Source: an uncultured Roseobacter sp.
GTDB lineage: Bacteria; Pseudomonadota; Alphaproteobacteria; Rhodobacterales; Rhodobacteraceae
Assembly (NCBI RefSeq): GCF_947492555.1
Contig: NZ_CANLNE010000001.1
Location: 186,001 to 250,000, forward strand
Length of the DNA stretch: 64,000 bases
Reading direction: 5' to 3'
Below the pieces are notes generated by a model that had not been told where the DNA came from, searched no databases, and saw only the letters and a program-made list of their open reading frames with translations. Shown here one piece after another: positions 45,901-55,075 of the stretch. Position 1 is the stretch's first letter, and each line of letters opens with the position of its first letter. The translations under genes and the position numbers were made by a program.

Positions 45901-46357
45901 CTCGCGACGAACCATTTTGAATTTGCGCGAAGCGAAGCGCCGGAGCTGTTCCAATATCCACGTCTTGATCCATGGGATGTGTTTTGGGAAACCCACAGTG
46001 TCGAAAGCGGTTTGTTCGTTATGCCAGTGGATCAGTTTGGGATCGCCAGCCGAAAGCCGCTCCAAGATGATGTTTCGTCTTTTCGGTTGGGTCAGAAATA
46101 CATCTTCGAGCTCACAGCACCACAGCCTGCTTATGCAGTGGCCTTTGAAGAATGCGAAGACAAATGGTATCCGCTAGGCTTGGGAGCGACCGGGAAAACC
46201 AGGATCGTCCATGCCGATAAGCGACGGGATCATCACGCTGGTAGCGAACGATCTTCGATCCGGGCTGCGAATACTCAACCCACGTCCCAAGACAGTGGCG
46301 GGCAGAAAACCACTCTCATCAAAAGTGACTTTGCATCAATTTGAAGCTTCGTTTTAA
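45901..46357 (+). pseudogene. Decayed gene fragment of unknown family
   Basis: One frame reads FARSEAPELFQYPRLDPWDVFWETHSV, then GLFVMPVDQFGIASRKPLQDDVSSFRLGQKYIFEL and APQPAYAVAFEECEDKWYPLGLG, which looks like real protein. After about 46190 that frame becomes basic and low in hydrophobics, while the next frame continues plausibly (MPISDGIITLVANDLRSGLRIL...) to TAA at 46355-46357. A frameshift near 46185-46195 joins them. Upstream, a TGA at 45898-45900 interrupts a frame that remains readable to about 45830. I do not recognise the family. It is probably chromosomal debris next to the integration site. Confidence 0.5.
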
Positions 46358-46402
46358 TAACTGTGTATAAACCGGCGGCGCTACGAAAGGGACGACCGCA
46401 CT

Positions 46403-47779
46403 TCACTGAGAATACGCGCTGTACACGCTCGCGGCGTCACCCAGATAGTTATCCCAGGCAAACCAATAGGCAATATGTCCAGCGACACGTGACAGGCGCT
46501 TTCCGTCAGGGCTCACCAGCGCGTCCTCTGTCACCTTCCAAATCTGACCGGTTTCATCCGTCAGTGCGCCGCCAGATGCTGTGAAGCTATGTGCGTTTCG
46601 CTCATAGGCGCGCACGGTACGGCGCGAAACATCTCCAACCAGCAGCAGCGGCGTGTCGGCGATGGCATCGTTGATGACACGCTTTTCTTCAAATGCAGCT
46701 AGCGGCCAGGCCCTAGCGGCGCCGAACTGGCGGATGGCAAAGACATAGTCTTTCTGCCGATGCTCTGTCTGGTCGACCAATGCGGGAAACATCAGATCTG
46801 AAGAGGCAAAATACTCCCGATACACAACGCCCGAGCCATAGTTGCGGCGATGGCCCGTATTGAGGGACAACACTTTGGAGTTCGGATGCGAAGATGTCCA
46901 GTTTTCCCATGTGGTGATCACCACGGGGCGCTGTTTCAATTGTATGGTGCTATCGGCGAGGGGACCGACAACGGGTTTGCCGGTGAACTGGTTCCACAAC
47001 GAATGGGTTTCGCGATCAAACATCAGCTTGTTCGAACGATAGAGGAAACCGGAAGAACCGAAAATCAGCGGTTTTGACCGACCCGCGACCTGCGTCTCAA
47101 ACAAGATGCCGGAGCCGCACAGGGTGCAATACGCCAAGGCGACCGGCACCCCGCCGATCACTTCGTTGAACATCTCGTGCCACCCCATGATGCGCAGCGG
47201 ATAAGCGCGCACGTCGCCATTGATCGCGACACCAAAGACCAGATCGTCGGGCCTCAGATAGTTGGCACGCGGGGCCGGGATCAAGTCGGGGTTGTCGAGC
47301 GAGGGGATACCATCCTTGCTGACCCCGCCCCAGGCGATTTCCTCCAGCCTGATCTTCATCTTGTCGCGCGCCAGATACTCTGGCCGCAGGAACACATCGA
47401 AATTCGGATCAACTCCCAGCAGCACTTCGCGTTTGAACGGGATCAGCGACGGATGCGGGACGATCTGCGGATTGCGTTCCTGCCAGAGCATCCAGTCGAA
47501 CCAGTCGGTGCCGAGGGTTTCGCCCGTCAGGGCTTCCATCACCTTAGCGATCTCGTCGCGCCGCCGTCTGGAAAACCGCAACCCGGTCAGCAAGGCAGGC
47601 ACTACATCCGGATTGCCCCGCGATTTCAGCAGCGCCATGCCATCGGCAAATTCGGAGCTTGTGCCGTAGAGCGTGGAGCGGATGGCATCAAGAACCGGAT
47701 CCGCCTGCGCCCAAAGAGCATGCGGCGTCAACGCCCCCGCCCCGATCATCCCTGCAAACCCGCGACGTGTGACTGACAT
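46403..47779 (-). CDS. DUF3179 domain-containing protein with Tat-type signal
   Basis: 458 residues. An N-terminal twin-arginine-type leader (MSVTRRGFAGMIGAGALTPHALWA) precedes a DUF3179 domain, recognised by VAINGDVRAYPLRIMGWHEM, EVIGGVPVALAYCTLCGSG and LWNQFTGKPVVGPLA. The CTLCGSG cysteines may bind a metal or cofactor. Function is unknown. It lies outside the island and is transcribed toward it. Confidence 0.85.
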   Translation of the reverse strand: MSVTRRGFAGMIGAGALTPHALWAQADPVLDAIRSTLYGTSSEFADGMALLKSRGNPDVVPALLTGLRFSRRRRDEIAKVMEALTGETLGTDWFDWMLWQERNPQIVPHPSLIPFKREVLLGVDPNFDVFLRPEYLARDKMKIRLEEIAWGGVSKDGIPSLDNPDLIPAPRANYLRPDDLVFGVAINGDVRAYPLRIMGWHEMFNEVIGGVPVALAYCTLCGSGILFETQVAGRSKPLIFGSSGFLYRSNKLMFDRETHSLWNQFTGKPVVGPLADSTIQLKQRPVVITTWENWTSSHPNSKVLSLNTGHRRNYGSGVVYREYFASSDLMFPALVDQTEHRQKDYVFAIRQFGAARAWPLAAFEEKRVINDAIADTPLLLVGDVSRRTVRAYERNAHSFTASGGALTDETGQIWKVTEDALVSPDGKRLSRVAGHIAYWFAWDNYLGDAASVYSAYSQ

Positions 47780-47917
47780 GACATCCTCCAGATAACTTGC
47801 CGCGCAGTCTGCGCGTTTATCCGTTCACATGCATGAAACACTGTTGTGATCGGGCTGCGATCACTTCGGCGATGACCACCCTGCCCCGGTTTTCGCCGTT
47901 CCGGTTTGGTGAGACCA

Positions 47918-48940
47918 TCAAATCGCCCGGCACGATCCCCTTACGACCAATTCCGGTGCGCAATGGGCACCGGTTCGGTCCGCCTCGGGGTCCTTGATGG
48001 CCGCAGCAAGGGTCAGGCCCGCGCGTTGCCCGATGCGCCGGGCTGGCAGGCGCACAGTGGTCAGGCCGGGCTCAAATTCCGAGGACCCCTTGAAGTCTCC
48101 GATCCCGGTAATCGAGATATCCTCCGGCAGCCTGAGCCCGGCCTTGGCCGCCGCATAGATCGCGCCTGTGGCCAGAATATCATTGCCGCAGATCAGGGCT
48201 GTGGGCCGCTTCGTGCTGCTGAAAAGCGCGAAGGCTTGACGCTTGGATTCCGAGACAGAGTAAACAGTGGTCAATTGCCAGTCTTGCGGCACGTCCACGC
48301 CCGCATCCGCAAGCGTGTTCAGGATTGCCCGGCTGCGCGCCTTGGCCCGGTCGTTGCCTGCGCCCGGCGCAAACAGGCAGGCCACCTCACGATGCCCCAT
48401 CGAGAGCACGTGTTGGCTGATCATCCGCCCCGCCAACTCATTGTCGGCACCGATGGAGGGATAGAGCGAGTCCGCAGCGTAGTTCCACATCATCACGGTC
48501 GGCACACTCTGGCTCTCGATCAACTGGAACACGGCCTCGTCATGATCCAGCCCGGTCAGGGCGATGCCATCCACGCGGTGTTCCAGAAACTTCCGCAGGA
48601 TCGCGTATTCCCGCTGCTGGTCGTACCCATGGGAGGCCAGCAGAATGGTGAACCCCTCTTCCGCAACCGCATCCGAGAATGCCTGCACAACTTCGGCAAA
48701 GATCGTATGGTCGATGGTCGGCACCAGAACACCGATGGTGCCTGACCGTATCCCGTGGATCGTCTGGGCCGCGCGATTGCGAATATAGCCTTCCTTGCGC
48801 ACCGCGCGTTCGATCCTGCGGCGAGTCGCAAGTTTCAGCAGTTCAGGGTGATTGAAGTATCGCGACACCGTCGACGGCGACACGCGCGCGGTCTTTGCGA
48901 CACTGATGATATCAGACTTTTTCCTATTTTTATCAGACAT
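47918..48940 (-). CDS. LacI-family regulator of the first TTT transporter cluster
   Basis: 340 residues. Helix-turn-helix ISVAKTARVSPSTVSRYFNH at the N-terminus, followed by a type I periplasmic-binding effector domain. It is divergent from the tctABC-dehydrogenase-ligase operon, with an inverted repeat in the 94-base gap. It resembles GntR/IdnR-type LacI members that respond to acids, which suits a carboxylate or sulfonate effector. Repression relieved by the transported substrate is inferred. Confidence 0.85.
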   Translation of the reverse strand: MSDKNRKKSDIISVAKTARVSPSTVSRYFNHPELLKLATRRRIERAVRKEGYIRNRAAQTIHGIRSGTIGVLVPTIDHTIFAEVVQAFSDAVAEEGFTILLASHGYDQQREYAILRKFLEHRVDGIALTGLDHDEAVFQLIESQSVPTVMMWNYAADSLYPSIGADNELAGRMISQHVLSMGHREVACLFAPGAGNDRAKARSRAILNTLADAGVDVPQDWQLTTVYSVSESKRQAFALFSSTKRPTALICGNDILATGAIYAAAKAGLRLPEDISITGIGDFKGSSEFEPGLTTVRLPARRIGQRAGLTLAAAIKDPEADRTGAHCAPELVVRGSCRAI

Positions 48941-48964
48941 CTAATAACCGTTTTTGCGTAATTT

Positions 48965-48992
48965 ATGAAAACATTTGCAAAACTATTTTCAT
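48965..48992. promoter_or_regulatory. Inverted repeat, candidate operator between LacI and tctA
   Basis: ATGAAAA (48965-48971) and TTTTCAT (48986-48992) flank a core containing TTTGCAAA. The palindrome sits between the two divergent genes and is AT-rich compared with its surroundings. Confidence 0.55.
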
Positions 48993-49034
48993 CACTTAGC
49001 GTAAATGGTCAAGCAGCGTTGCGGGGAGGCAGCG

Positions 49035-50546
49035 ATGGAATTTCTGTTCTACATGGGGGACGTCTTCACGCCGATTAACTTCGGGTTGCTCTTGTTGGGC
49101 ACCATCGGCGGGTTGATCCTGGGCGCAACGCCCGGCCTGTCGCCTACGATGGCGGTGGCGCTGCTCATCCCCTTCACCTTTCAGCTGGAGGCAGCGCAGG
49201 GTCTGATCCTGCTGGGGGCGGCCTATACCTCCACCGTGGCAGGCGGTGCCGTCAGTGCGATCCTGCTGAAAATTCCCGGCGCGCCCGCCAATATCGCCAC
49301 CACGCTCGACGGGCACACGATGGCGCGCAAGGGCGAAGGGGCCAAGGCGTTGCAGATCAGCTTTCTGGCCTCGGCCGTCGGCGGCGTGTTTGGCGTCTTG
49401 TTGCTGATCTTCCTGACGCCGGTTCTGGCGCAGTGGGCGCTGGCCTTTGGTCCCAGCCACCTCTTCTGGCTGGCGATCCTCGGGGTCACGGTCATCGGCT
49501 CACTCGACGGCAATTCAGTGGTCAAGGGGCTGCTCTCGGGCTGCATCGGTCTTTGGCTGGCCACCATTGGCTTCGACGACATCATGGGTGCGCAGCGGTT
49601 CATCTTTCACCCCGCATTGGGCGGTGGGATCAACATCATCGCAGCCCTCATCGGCCTTTTCGCCATTCCGCAGGTCATCACCATGTTCGCCAAGGGTCGT
49701 CACAACGATGGGGCCGAGGTGATCGAGGTGCAGAAGCACCCCATCGGCGGCGCAATCCGCGAGCTGCTACGCAACAAGCGCGCCATGGGCATCGGCACCG
49801 CGTCGGGGTCGATCATCGGGTTGATCCCCGGTGTCGGCGGCCAGATCGCGGGGCTTGTGGCCTATGATCAGGCTAAGAAATTCAGCCCCGATCGCGACAA
49901 GTTCGGCACCGGCCACCCGGAAGGCGTGATCGCCGCCGAAAGCGCCAATAACGCCATGGTCGGCCCGTCGCTGGTGCCGCTGCTCACCCTGTCCATTCCC
50001 GGCTCCCCCACAGCGGCGGTGTTGCTGGGTGGTCTATTGATCCACGGGATCTTTCCCGGCACGGACCTCTTCGACAATCACCCGGACGTGGCCTGGACCT
50101 TTATTAACTCCATGCTGATCGGTCAGGTGCTGATGTGCCTCTTTGGGCTCTACGTCGCCGGTCTCGCGGCCAAGGTCGCGCAGGTGCCGCAATCGGTCAT
50201 GGCCGCCGTGGTGCTGGGGCTCGCGGTCTTTGGCAGCTATTCGGTGCAATCCTCCATGGGGGACGTCTATGTCATGGCGACCCTGGGGGTGATGATGTAT
50301 TTCCTCGAACGTTTCGGCTTTTCCGCCGCCCCGCTGGTGCTTGGCCTGATCCTCGGGCCCATTGCCGAGGCGAACTTCATCCAAGGGTCCATGATCGCCA
50401 ATGCCACCGAAGGCATGAGCGCCTATTTCCTCACCGGTGGGCTGAACCTGTTCCTGATCGCCGTGGTCATCGCCTCCATCTTCTATTCCGCCTACATGGA
50501 ACTGCGGTCGCGCCGCTACACCTCGAAAGAGGAGATCATGGCATGA
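49035..50546 (+). CDS. tctA: Tripartite tricarboxylate transporter large permease (TctA)
   Basis: 503 residues, about 12 membrane segments, with TctA signatures: LGATPGLSPTMAVALLIPFT near the N-terminus, and EGVIAAESANNAMVGPSLVP with LTLSIPGSPTAAVLLGGLLI later. It is the transport subunit of a TTT carrier. ATG 49035 follows GGGGAGGCAGCG; an upstream in-frame start would lack this. It overlaps tctB by four bases. The substrate is inferred to be the one handled by the downstream CoA ligase. Confidence 0.92.
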   Translation: MEFLFYMGDVFTPINFGLLLLGTIGGLILGATPGLSPTMAVALLIPFTFQLEAAQGLILLGAAYTSTVAGGAVSAILLKIPGAPANIATTLDGHTMARKGEGAKALQISFLASAVGGVFGVLLLIFLTPVLAQWALAFGPSHLFWLAILGVTVIGSLDGNSVVKGLLSGCIGLWLATIGFDDIMGAQRFIFHPALGGGINIIAALIGLFAIPQVITMFAKGRHNDGAEVIEVQKHPIGGAIRELLRNKRAMGIGTASGSIIGLIPGVGGQIAGLVAYDQAKKFSPDRDKFGTGHPEGVIAAESANNAMVGPSLVPLLTLSIPGSPTAAVLLGGLLIHGIFPGTDLFDNHPDVAWTFINSMLIGQVLMCLFGLYVAGLAAKVAQVPQSVMAAVVLGLAVFGSYSVQSSMGDVYVMATLGVMMYFLERFGFSAAPLVLGLILGPIAEANFIQGSMIANATEGMSAYFLTGGLNLFLIAVVIASIFYSAYMELRSRRYTSKEEIMA

Positions 50547-51013
50547 GCGCCCCGTCTCTCCCCCGCCTCCAGCACATCATCGGGTCCGGCATCGTGGCCA
50601 CCGTGGGCATCTGGGTGGCCTTTGTCAGCTACACCCAACAACCGTCCGAGGCCTTCCTCTTTCCGCGCCTGATCTCCTCGGTCTTCGTGGTGCTGGCGCT
50701 CTGGACCTTCGCCAAAGCCTGCCTTGGCTGGACCAAAGTGGGGGGCGGCATTTCCGTGCGTCAATTCACCAACCTGTTGCCGGGATTGATCATCGCCCTG
50801 ATCTACGTCTTCTGGGCGGCCAAGGGCCTTGGGTTCTACACCGCGACCACCCTCGCCTTTTTCACCCTGCTAAGCTTCTATGATCCCGCGCCTCACAACG
50901 CGGTCAGATCGTGGCTCAGGCGCATCCTCATCACGGCCATCTTCATGGTCGTCATCTACGGCCTCTTCGCAAAACTTCTGACCGTGTACACACCGCGAGA
51001 GGTCTTTTTCTGA
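50543..51013 (+). CDS. tctB: Tripartite tricarboxylate transporter small permease (TctB)
   Basis: 156 residues with four membrane helices (segments near 12-30, 40-60, 78-93 and 125-145). It includes the FLFPRLISSVFVVLALW block typical of TctB. It overlaps the tctA stop by ATGA, showing tight coupling, and precedes tctC by 43 bases. Confidence 0.85.
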   Translation: MSAPSLPRLQHIIGSGIVATVGIWVAFVSYTQQPSEAFLFPRLISSVFVVLALWTFAKACLGWTKVGGGISVRQFTNLLPGLIIALIYVFWAAKGLGFYTATTLAFFTLLSFYDPAPHNAVRSWLRRILITAIFMVVIYGLFAKLLTVYTPREVFF

Positions 51014-51056
51014 ACCGCAACGGCGGCAGAGCTCATATCCTAGGGAGGAACTACAC

Positions 51057-52025
51057 ATGAAAAAACTGATAACAGGAGCGGCCATTGCACTGGCCTCCAT
51101 GACCACGGGCGCACTGGCCGACGGCCATGCGAACTATCCCGAACGGCCGATCATGATGATGGTCAGCTACGGCGCGGGCGGCGCCACGGATTTCCAGGCG
51201 CGCATCGTCACGATGACCGCCGGGAACGAGGACGCCCTGGGCATGCCCATTGCCATCATCAACAAGCCCGGCGCCGGGGGCCGCGTGGGCTGGAACTGGC
51301 TGGCGGGTCAGGCGGAGGCCGATGGCTACACGCTGGGCGCCTACAACATCCCCCATTTCATCGCCCAGTCGATCAAGGGCGGGGTTGAATACTCCCGCGA
51401 CAGCTTTGAGCCCATTGCCAACTGGGGTGCCGATCCTGCGGTGCTGGTTGTCGGCGCGGAGTCGGAATTCAACGCGCTGCAGGACGTGGTTGAATTCGCC
51501 AAGGCCAATCCCGGCAAGCTGACCACCTCCGGCGCGGGTCTCTTCGTGGGTCACCACATCGCCGCCCTGCAGATGGAAAAGGCGGGCGAGATGAAGATGG
51601 CCTATATCCCCACCAAAGGCGGCGGAGCGGCGGCGATGAAAGCCGTGATCGCGGGCGACGTCATGGCGGGCATCAACAACCTCTCTGACGCCTTCCGTGC
51701 ACGTGAGGCTGGGAATGTGAAAATCCTCGCCGTGGCGGATCTGGAGCGGAACGATTTCCTGCCCGATGTGCCCACGATGCGCGAAGCGGGCCTGGACGTG
51801 GACAACTCCTCCGTCAACTTCCGCGGCATCATGGTGCCCAAGGGCACGCCGCAGGGGGTGATCGACAAACTGGCCGCGACCGTCCCCGCCATGTTCGAAA
51901 ACAAGCGCGTGGCGGGCAAGATGCAGGCAGGCGGCTCGCCGATGCATATCATGACCCGTGACGAAGTGCTGGACATGTGGGCCGCGCGGGAAGAAACCCT
52001 CAAGGAACTGCTTGCAGGCCTCTGA
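51057..52025 (+). CDS. tctC: TTT substrate-binding protein (TctC/Bug family)
   Basis: 322 residues. A signal peptide (MKKLITGAAIALASMTTGALA) precedes a Bug-type fold with YPERPIMMMVSYGAGGATDF at the mature N-terminus and NKPGAGGRVGWNWLA shortly after, the usual carboxylate-binding loops. AGGGAGGAAC precedes the ATG. A hairpin follows the gene, as for the agl binding protein. It delivers the substrate to TctAB in the periplasm. Confidence 0.9.
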   Translation: MKKLITGAAIALASMTTGALADGHANYPERPIMMMVSYGAGGATDFQARIVTMTAGNEDALGMPIAIINKPGAGGRVGWNWLAGQAEADGYTLGAYNIPHFIAQSIKGGVEYSRDSFEPIANWGADPAVLVVGAESEFNALQDVVEFAKANPGKLTTSGAGLFVGHHIAALQMEKAGEMKMAYIPTKGGGAAAMKAVIAGDVMAGINNLSDAFRAREAGNVKILAVADLERNDFLPDVPTMREAGLDVDNSSVNFRGIMVPKGTPQGVIDKLAATVPAMFENKRVAGKMQAGGSPMHIMTRDEVLDMWAAREETLKELLAGL

Positions 52026-52033
52026 AATCGCGA

Positions 52034-52058
52034 GGCGGGGCGCAAATGCCGCCCCGCC
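52034..52058 (+). other. Hairpin after tctC
   Basis: GGCGGGGC (52034-52041) pairs with GCCCCGCC (52051-52058) around a nine-base loop, nine bases after the tctC stop. No T run follows, so it is more likely an mRNA-stabilising or partly attenuating structure than a full terminator. Confidence 0.6.
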
Positions 52059-52078
52059 GACACATAAGGACATGTGAC

Positions 52079-53482
52079 ATGAACGCCCATGATGATCTTG
52101 CCGATGTAGATACCATCGTTGCCACGGCCCGCGCTGCGCAGGCCCGGTTCGAGGCAGGCGGATCGCAGGAACTCTATGATCGTGCCGCCCTTGCGGCGGG
52201 CTGGGCCATCATGGAACCCGCGCGCAACCGCCATCTTGCGGAACTGGCGGTGGCGACAACCGGGCTGGGCAATGTGCCTGACAAGATCACCAAGAACCAC
52301 CGCAAGACGCTTGGCCTGCTGCGCGACATCGCTACAGCCAAGACCTTTGGCGTGATCCGCGATGATCCGGCCACCGGCATCACCGAGATCGCGCGCCCCA
52401 TCGGGGTGATCGGCGCAGTTGTCCCCTCCACCAACCCCGGTGCGACACCGGCCAATAACATCATCAACGCCCTGAAATGCGGCAATGCAATTGTGGTCTC
52501 CCCCTCGCCCAAGGGCGTGGCGACCTGCGAGGCGCTGCTGGGCTACATCCATGCGGAATTCGACAAGGCCGGGATCGACCGCGATCTGGTGCAGATGATC
52601 CCCGGACGGGGCTCCAAGGAAAAGACCCAGCGCCTGCTGGAAATCTCCGACCTGATTGTTGTCACTGGCAGCCAGAACAATGTGAAACGCGCCTATACGT
52701 CGGGCACTCCGGCCCTTGCGGTGGGTGCGGGGAACGTGGCCGTGATCGTGGATGAAACCGCCGATCTGGCCGCTGCCGCCGACAAGATCTGCGCCTCCAA
52801 GACCTTCGACAACGCCACCTCCTGCTCGTCAGAGAATGCGGTGGTGATTGTCGACGCCATCTACGAACCCTTCGTGGCCGAGATGGCGCGGACCGGCGGC
52901 GCGCTGATCCGCGATGAGACAAAGGTCACCAACCAGCTTTGGGTCAAGGGCCACCTGAACCCTCAGGCCATTGCACGGGATGCGGACCAGATGATCGCGG
53001 CCCTTGGGTTGACGGATGAGGTGCCGGGGGGCACCGAATACCTTGCCGTTGAAACCACGGGCATCGGGCCGGACCATCCGCTCTCGGGGGAAAAGCTCAG
53101 CCGCGTGCTGACGGTTTACCGGGCCCGTGATTTCGAGGACGCCGTGCAGATCACCAAGGACATCCAGCTGCATCAGGGGCTGGGCCATTCGGTGGGCATT
53201 CACACAACCATGGCGGACAGGCCCATGGCTCTTGCCACGGCGATCCCGACCAGCCGGGTCATCGTCAATCAGGCGCATACCTTTGCCACGGGCGGGTCCT
53301 TTACCAACGGCATGCCGTTTTCGCTCTCCATGGGGTGCGGATCCTGGGGCGGCAATTCCATCGACACTAATCTGCATTGGAAGCATTTCATGCAGAGCAC
53401 GAAAATCGTGCGTGAAATCCCCGGCCAGGAACCCGCGCCCGAGGAGATTTTTGCCGACTACTGGGACGCGGTCGGAAAATGA
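52079..53482 (+). CDS. CoA-acylating aldehyde dehydrogenase, sulfoacetaldehyde dehydrogenase (SauS)-like
   Basis: 467 residues, related to EutE/AdhE-type acylating dehydrogenases. Key blocks are GAVVPSTNPGATPANNIINA, a catalytic cysteine in FDNATSCSSENAVV near residue 250, and ATGGSFTNGMPFSLSMGCGSWGG near the C-terminus. It converts an acyl-CoA to an aldehyde with NAD(P)H, or the reverse. It overlaps the following acyl-CoA ligase gene by four bases. The pair ligase plus acylating dehydrogenase, next to a transporter, matches the SauST route of sulfoacetate use (sulfoacetate to sulfoacetyl-CoA to sulfoacetaldehyde). Other short acids remain possible because xsc and pta are not in the window. 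Confidence 0.82.
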   Translation: MNAHDDLADVDTIVATARAAQARFEAGGSQELYDRAALAAGWAIMEPARNRHLAELAVATTGLGNVPDKITKNHRKTLGLLRDIATAKTFGVIRDDPATGITEIARPIGVIGAVVPSTNPGATPANNIINALKCGNAIVVSPSPKGVATCEALLGYIHAEFDKAGIDRDLVQMIPGRGSKEKTQRLLEISDLIVVTGSQNNVKRAYTSGTPALAVGAGNVAVIVDETADLAAAADKICASKTFDNATSCSSENAVVIVDAIYEPFVAEMARTGGALIRDETKVTNQLWVKGHLNPQAIARDADQMIAALGLTDEVPGGTEYLAVETTGIGPDHPLSGEKLSRVLTVYRARDFEDAVQITKDIQLHQGLGHSVGIHTTMADRPMALATAIPTSRVIVNQAHTFATGGSFTNGMPFSLSMGCGSWGGNSIDTNLHWKHFMQSTKIVREIPGQEPAPEEIFADYWDAVGK

Positions 53483-54981
53483 TCTTTACTCCCGAACATC
53501 CGCCGCGCGGCACCATCCGCGATTGGCTGACCGCGCGCGCCGATGATGGCGGCACGGCGATTGTCTTTCCCGAAACGGAGGAGGCCCTGACCTGGGCGGC
53601 GCTGCGCGCCACGGCGGAGCGCATGTCGCGCGGGATGTATGACCTCGGCCTTACCAAAGGCGAAAGCGTGGCAATCATCCATCCGAACGGGCGCGCGGGG
53701 ATAGAGGCGCTCTATGCCGCGCTTTACGGCGGGTTTCGCGCGACGATGATCAACCTTGCTGCCGGGCCGGACGCCATTGCTTACGCGCTTGAACATTCAC
53801 AAGCGCGCTATGCCTTCGTGCATGAGAGCCAGATCAGCACTTATGAGGCGGTCGCGCCGCAGGGCATGACGCTGCTGAGGCCGAATGCGCTGGAAGGCCG
53901 CGCGGATTTGCCGGATTTGTCTGGAGAAGATCACGCGTTGCTGATGTACACCTCTGGTACGACGGGCAAACCCAAAGGCGTCGTGCACAGCCACAGCAGC
54001 CTTCTGGCCGGGGGCTGGGCCACCGCCATGGCACATGAGTTAACCGCGCAGGACCGTGGTTTTTGCGTCCTGCCGATCTATCACATCAACGGGCTCTGCG
54101 TCACGGTCATGGGCGCATTGGTCTCCGGCGGATCGTTGGCGATGGTCTCGCGGTTTTCGTCCCGCAATTTCTGGGATCAGGCGGATCAGGGCGCGGTCAC
54201 GTGGTTTTCGGTTGTCCCGACAATCATCAGCCACTTGCTGCACGGCGCGGCAAGCCCCGGCCCCGCAGTCTGCGACCGGTTGCGCTTCGGGCGTTCGGCC
54301 TCTTCGGCTCTGGCGGTGGAGACGCAATCAGCTTTCGAGACCCGCTTTGGTGTGCCAATCGTAGAGACGATGGGGCTGACTGAAACCGCCGCCCAAATCC
54401 TGTCGAACCCCCTGCCCCCCGGCATACGTAAAATCGGCTCCCCCGGTGTCCCTTACGGCAATGAGGTCCGCATCCTGCTGCCTGACCTGACCGAAGCGCC
54501 AACCGGCCAGGAAGGCGAGATCGCCATTCGCGGCCCCAACGTGATGCGGGAATATCTTTTCAACCCCGAGGCAACAGCCGCGAGTTTTGCAGGTGACTGG
54601 CTCAGAACCGGTGATCTGGGTCGCATTGATGCAGATGGATATGTCTTTGTGACGGGTCGACTGAAAGAATTGATCATCAAGGGTGGCGAAAACATCGCAC
54701 CACGCGAGATCGACGAGGTGCTCTACACCCACGCGGATGTGGTCGAAGCCGCCGCCTTCGCGCGCCCCTGCAAACGCTACGGCGAAACGGTCGAAGCCGC
54801 CGTGGCGCTCAAATCCGGTACAAAACTGTCGGCTCAGGACCTGATCGACCTCTGCACCCGGCGGCTTGGTGGGTTCAAATCTCCCGAGGTCATTCACGTC
54901 CTTTCAGAGCTGCCCAAAGGCCCCTCCGGCAAAATTCAACGCCTGAAGCTGGCCGATCTCATTCCTATCGACGCTGTTTGA
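53479..54981 (+). CDS. AMP-forming acyl-CoA ligase (SauT-like)
   Basis: 500 residues of the ANL superfamily. Motifs in order: MYTSGTTGKPKGVVHSH near residue 155, ETMGLTETAAQ near 295, WLRTGDLGRIDADGY near 375, GRLKELIIKGGENIAPREID near 395 and the catalytic lysine in PSGKIQR close to the C-terminus. It activates a carboxylate to its CoA ester at the expense of ATP. It is coupled by a four-base overlap to the acylating dehydrogenase. In context it is a candidate sulfoacetate-CoA ligase. Confidence 0.85.
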   Translation: MIFTPEHPPRGTIRDWLTARADDGGTAIVFPETEEALTWAALRATAERMSRGMYDLGLTKGESVAIIHPNGRAGIEALYAALYGGFRATMINLAAGPDAIAYALEHSQARYAFVHESQISTYEAVAPQGMTLLRPNALEGRADLPDLSGEDHALLMYTSGTTGKPKGVVHSHSSLLAGGWATAMAHELTAQDRGFCVLPIYHINGLCVTVMGALVSGGSLAMVSRFSSRNFWDQADQGAVTWFSVVPTIISHLLHGAASPGPAVCDRLRFGRSASSALAVETQSAFETRFGVPIVETMGLTETAAQILSNPLPPGIRKIGSPGVPYGNEVRILLPDLTEAPTGQEGEIAIRGPNVMREYLFNPEATAASFAGDWLRTGDLGRIDADGYVFVTGRLKELIIKGGENIAPREIDEVLYTHADVVEAAAFARPCKRYGETVEAAVALKSGTKLSAQDLIDLCTRRLGGFKSPEVIHVLSELPKGPSGKIQRLKLADLIPIDAV

Positions 54982-55075
54982 GAGGCATCGGGAAGGCCTG
55001 GTGACGCCCCGGTGCACCGAAGATTATTCGCACACGGCTGCACCGTCATTCGAGTTATCACCGAAGCAATCGCCT

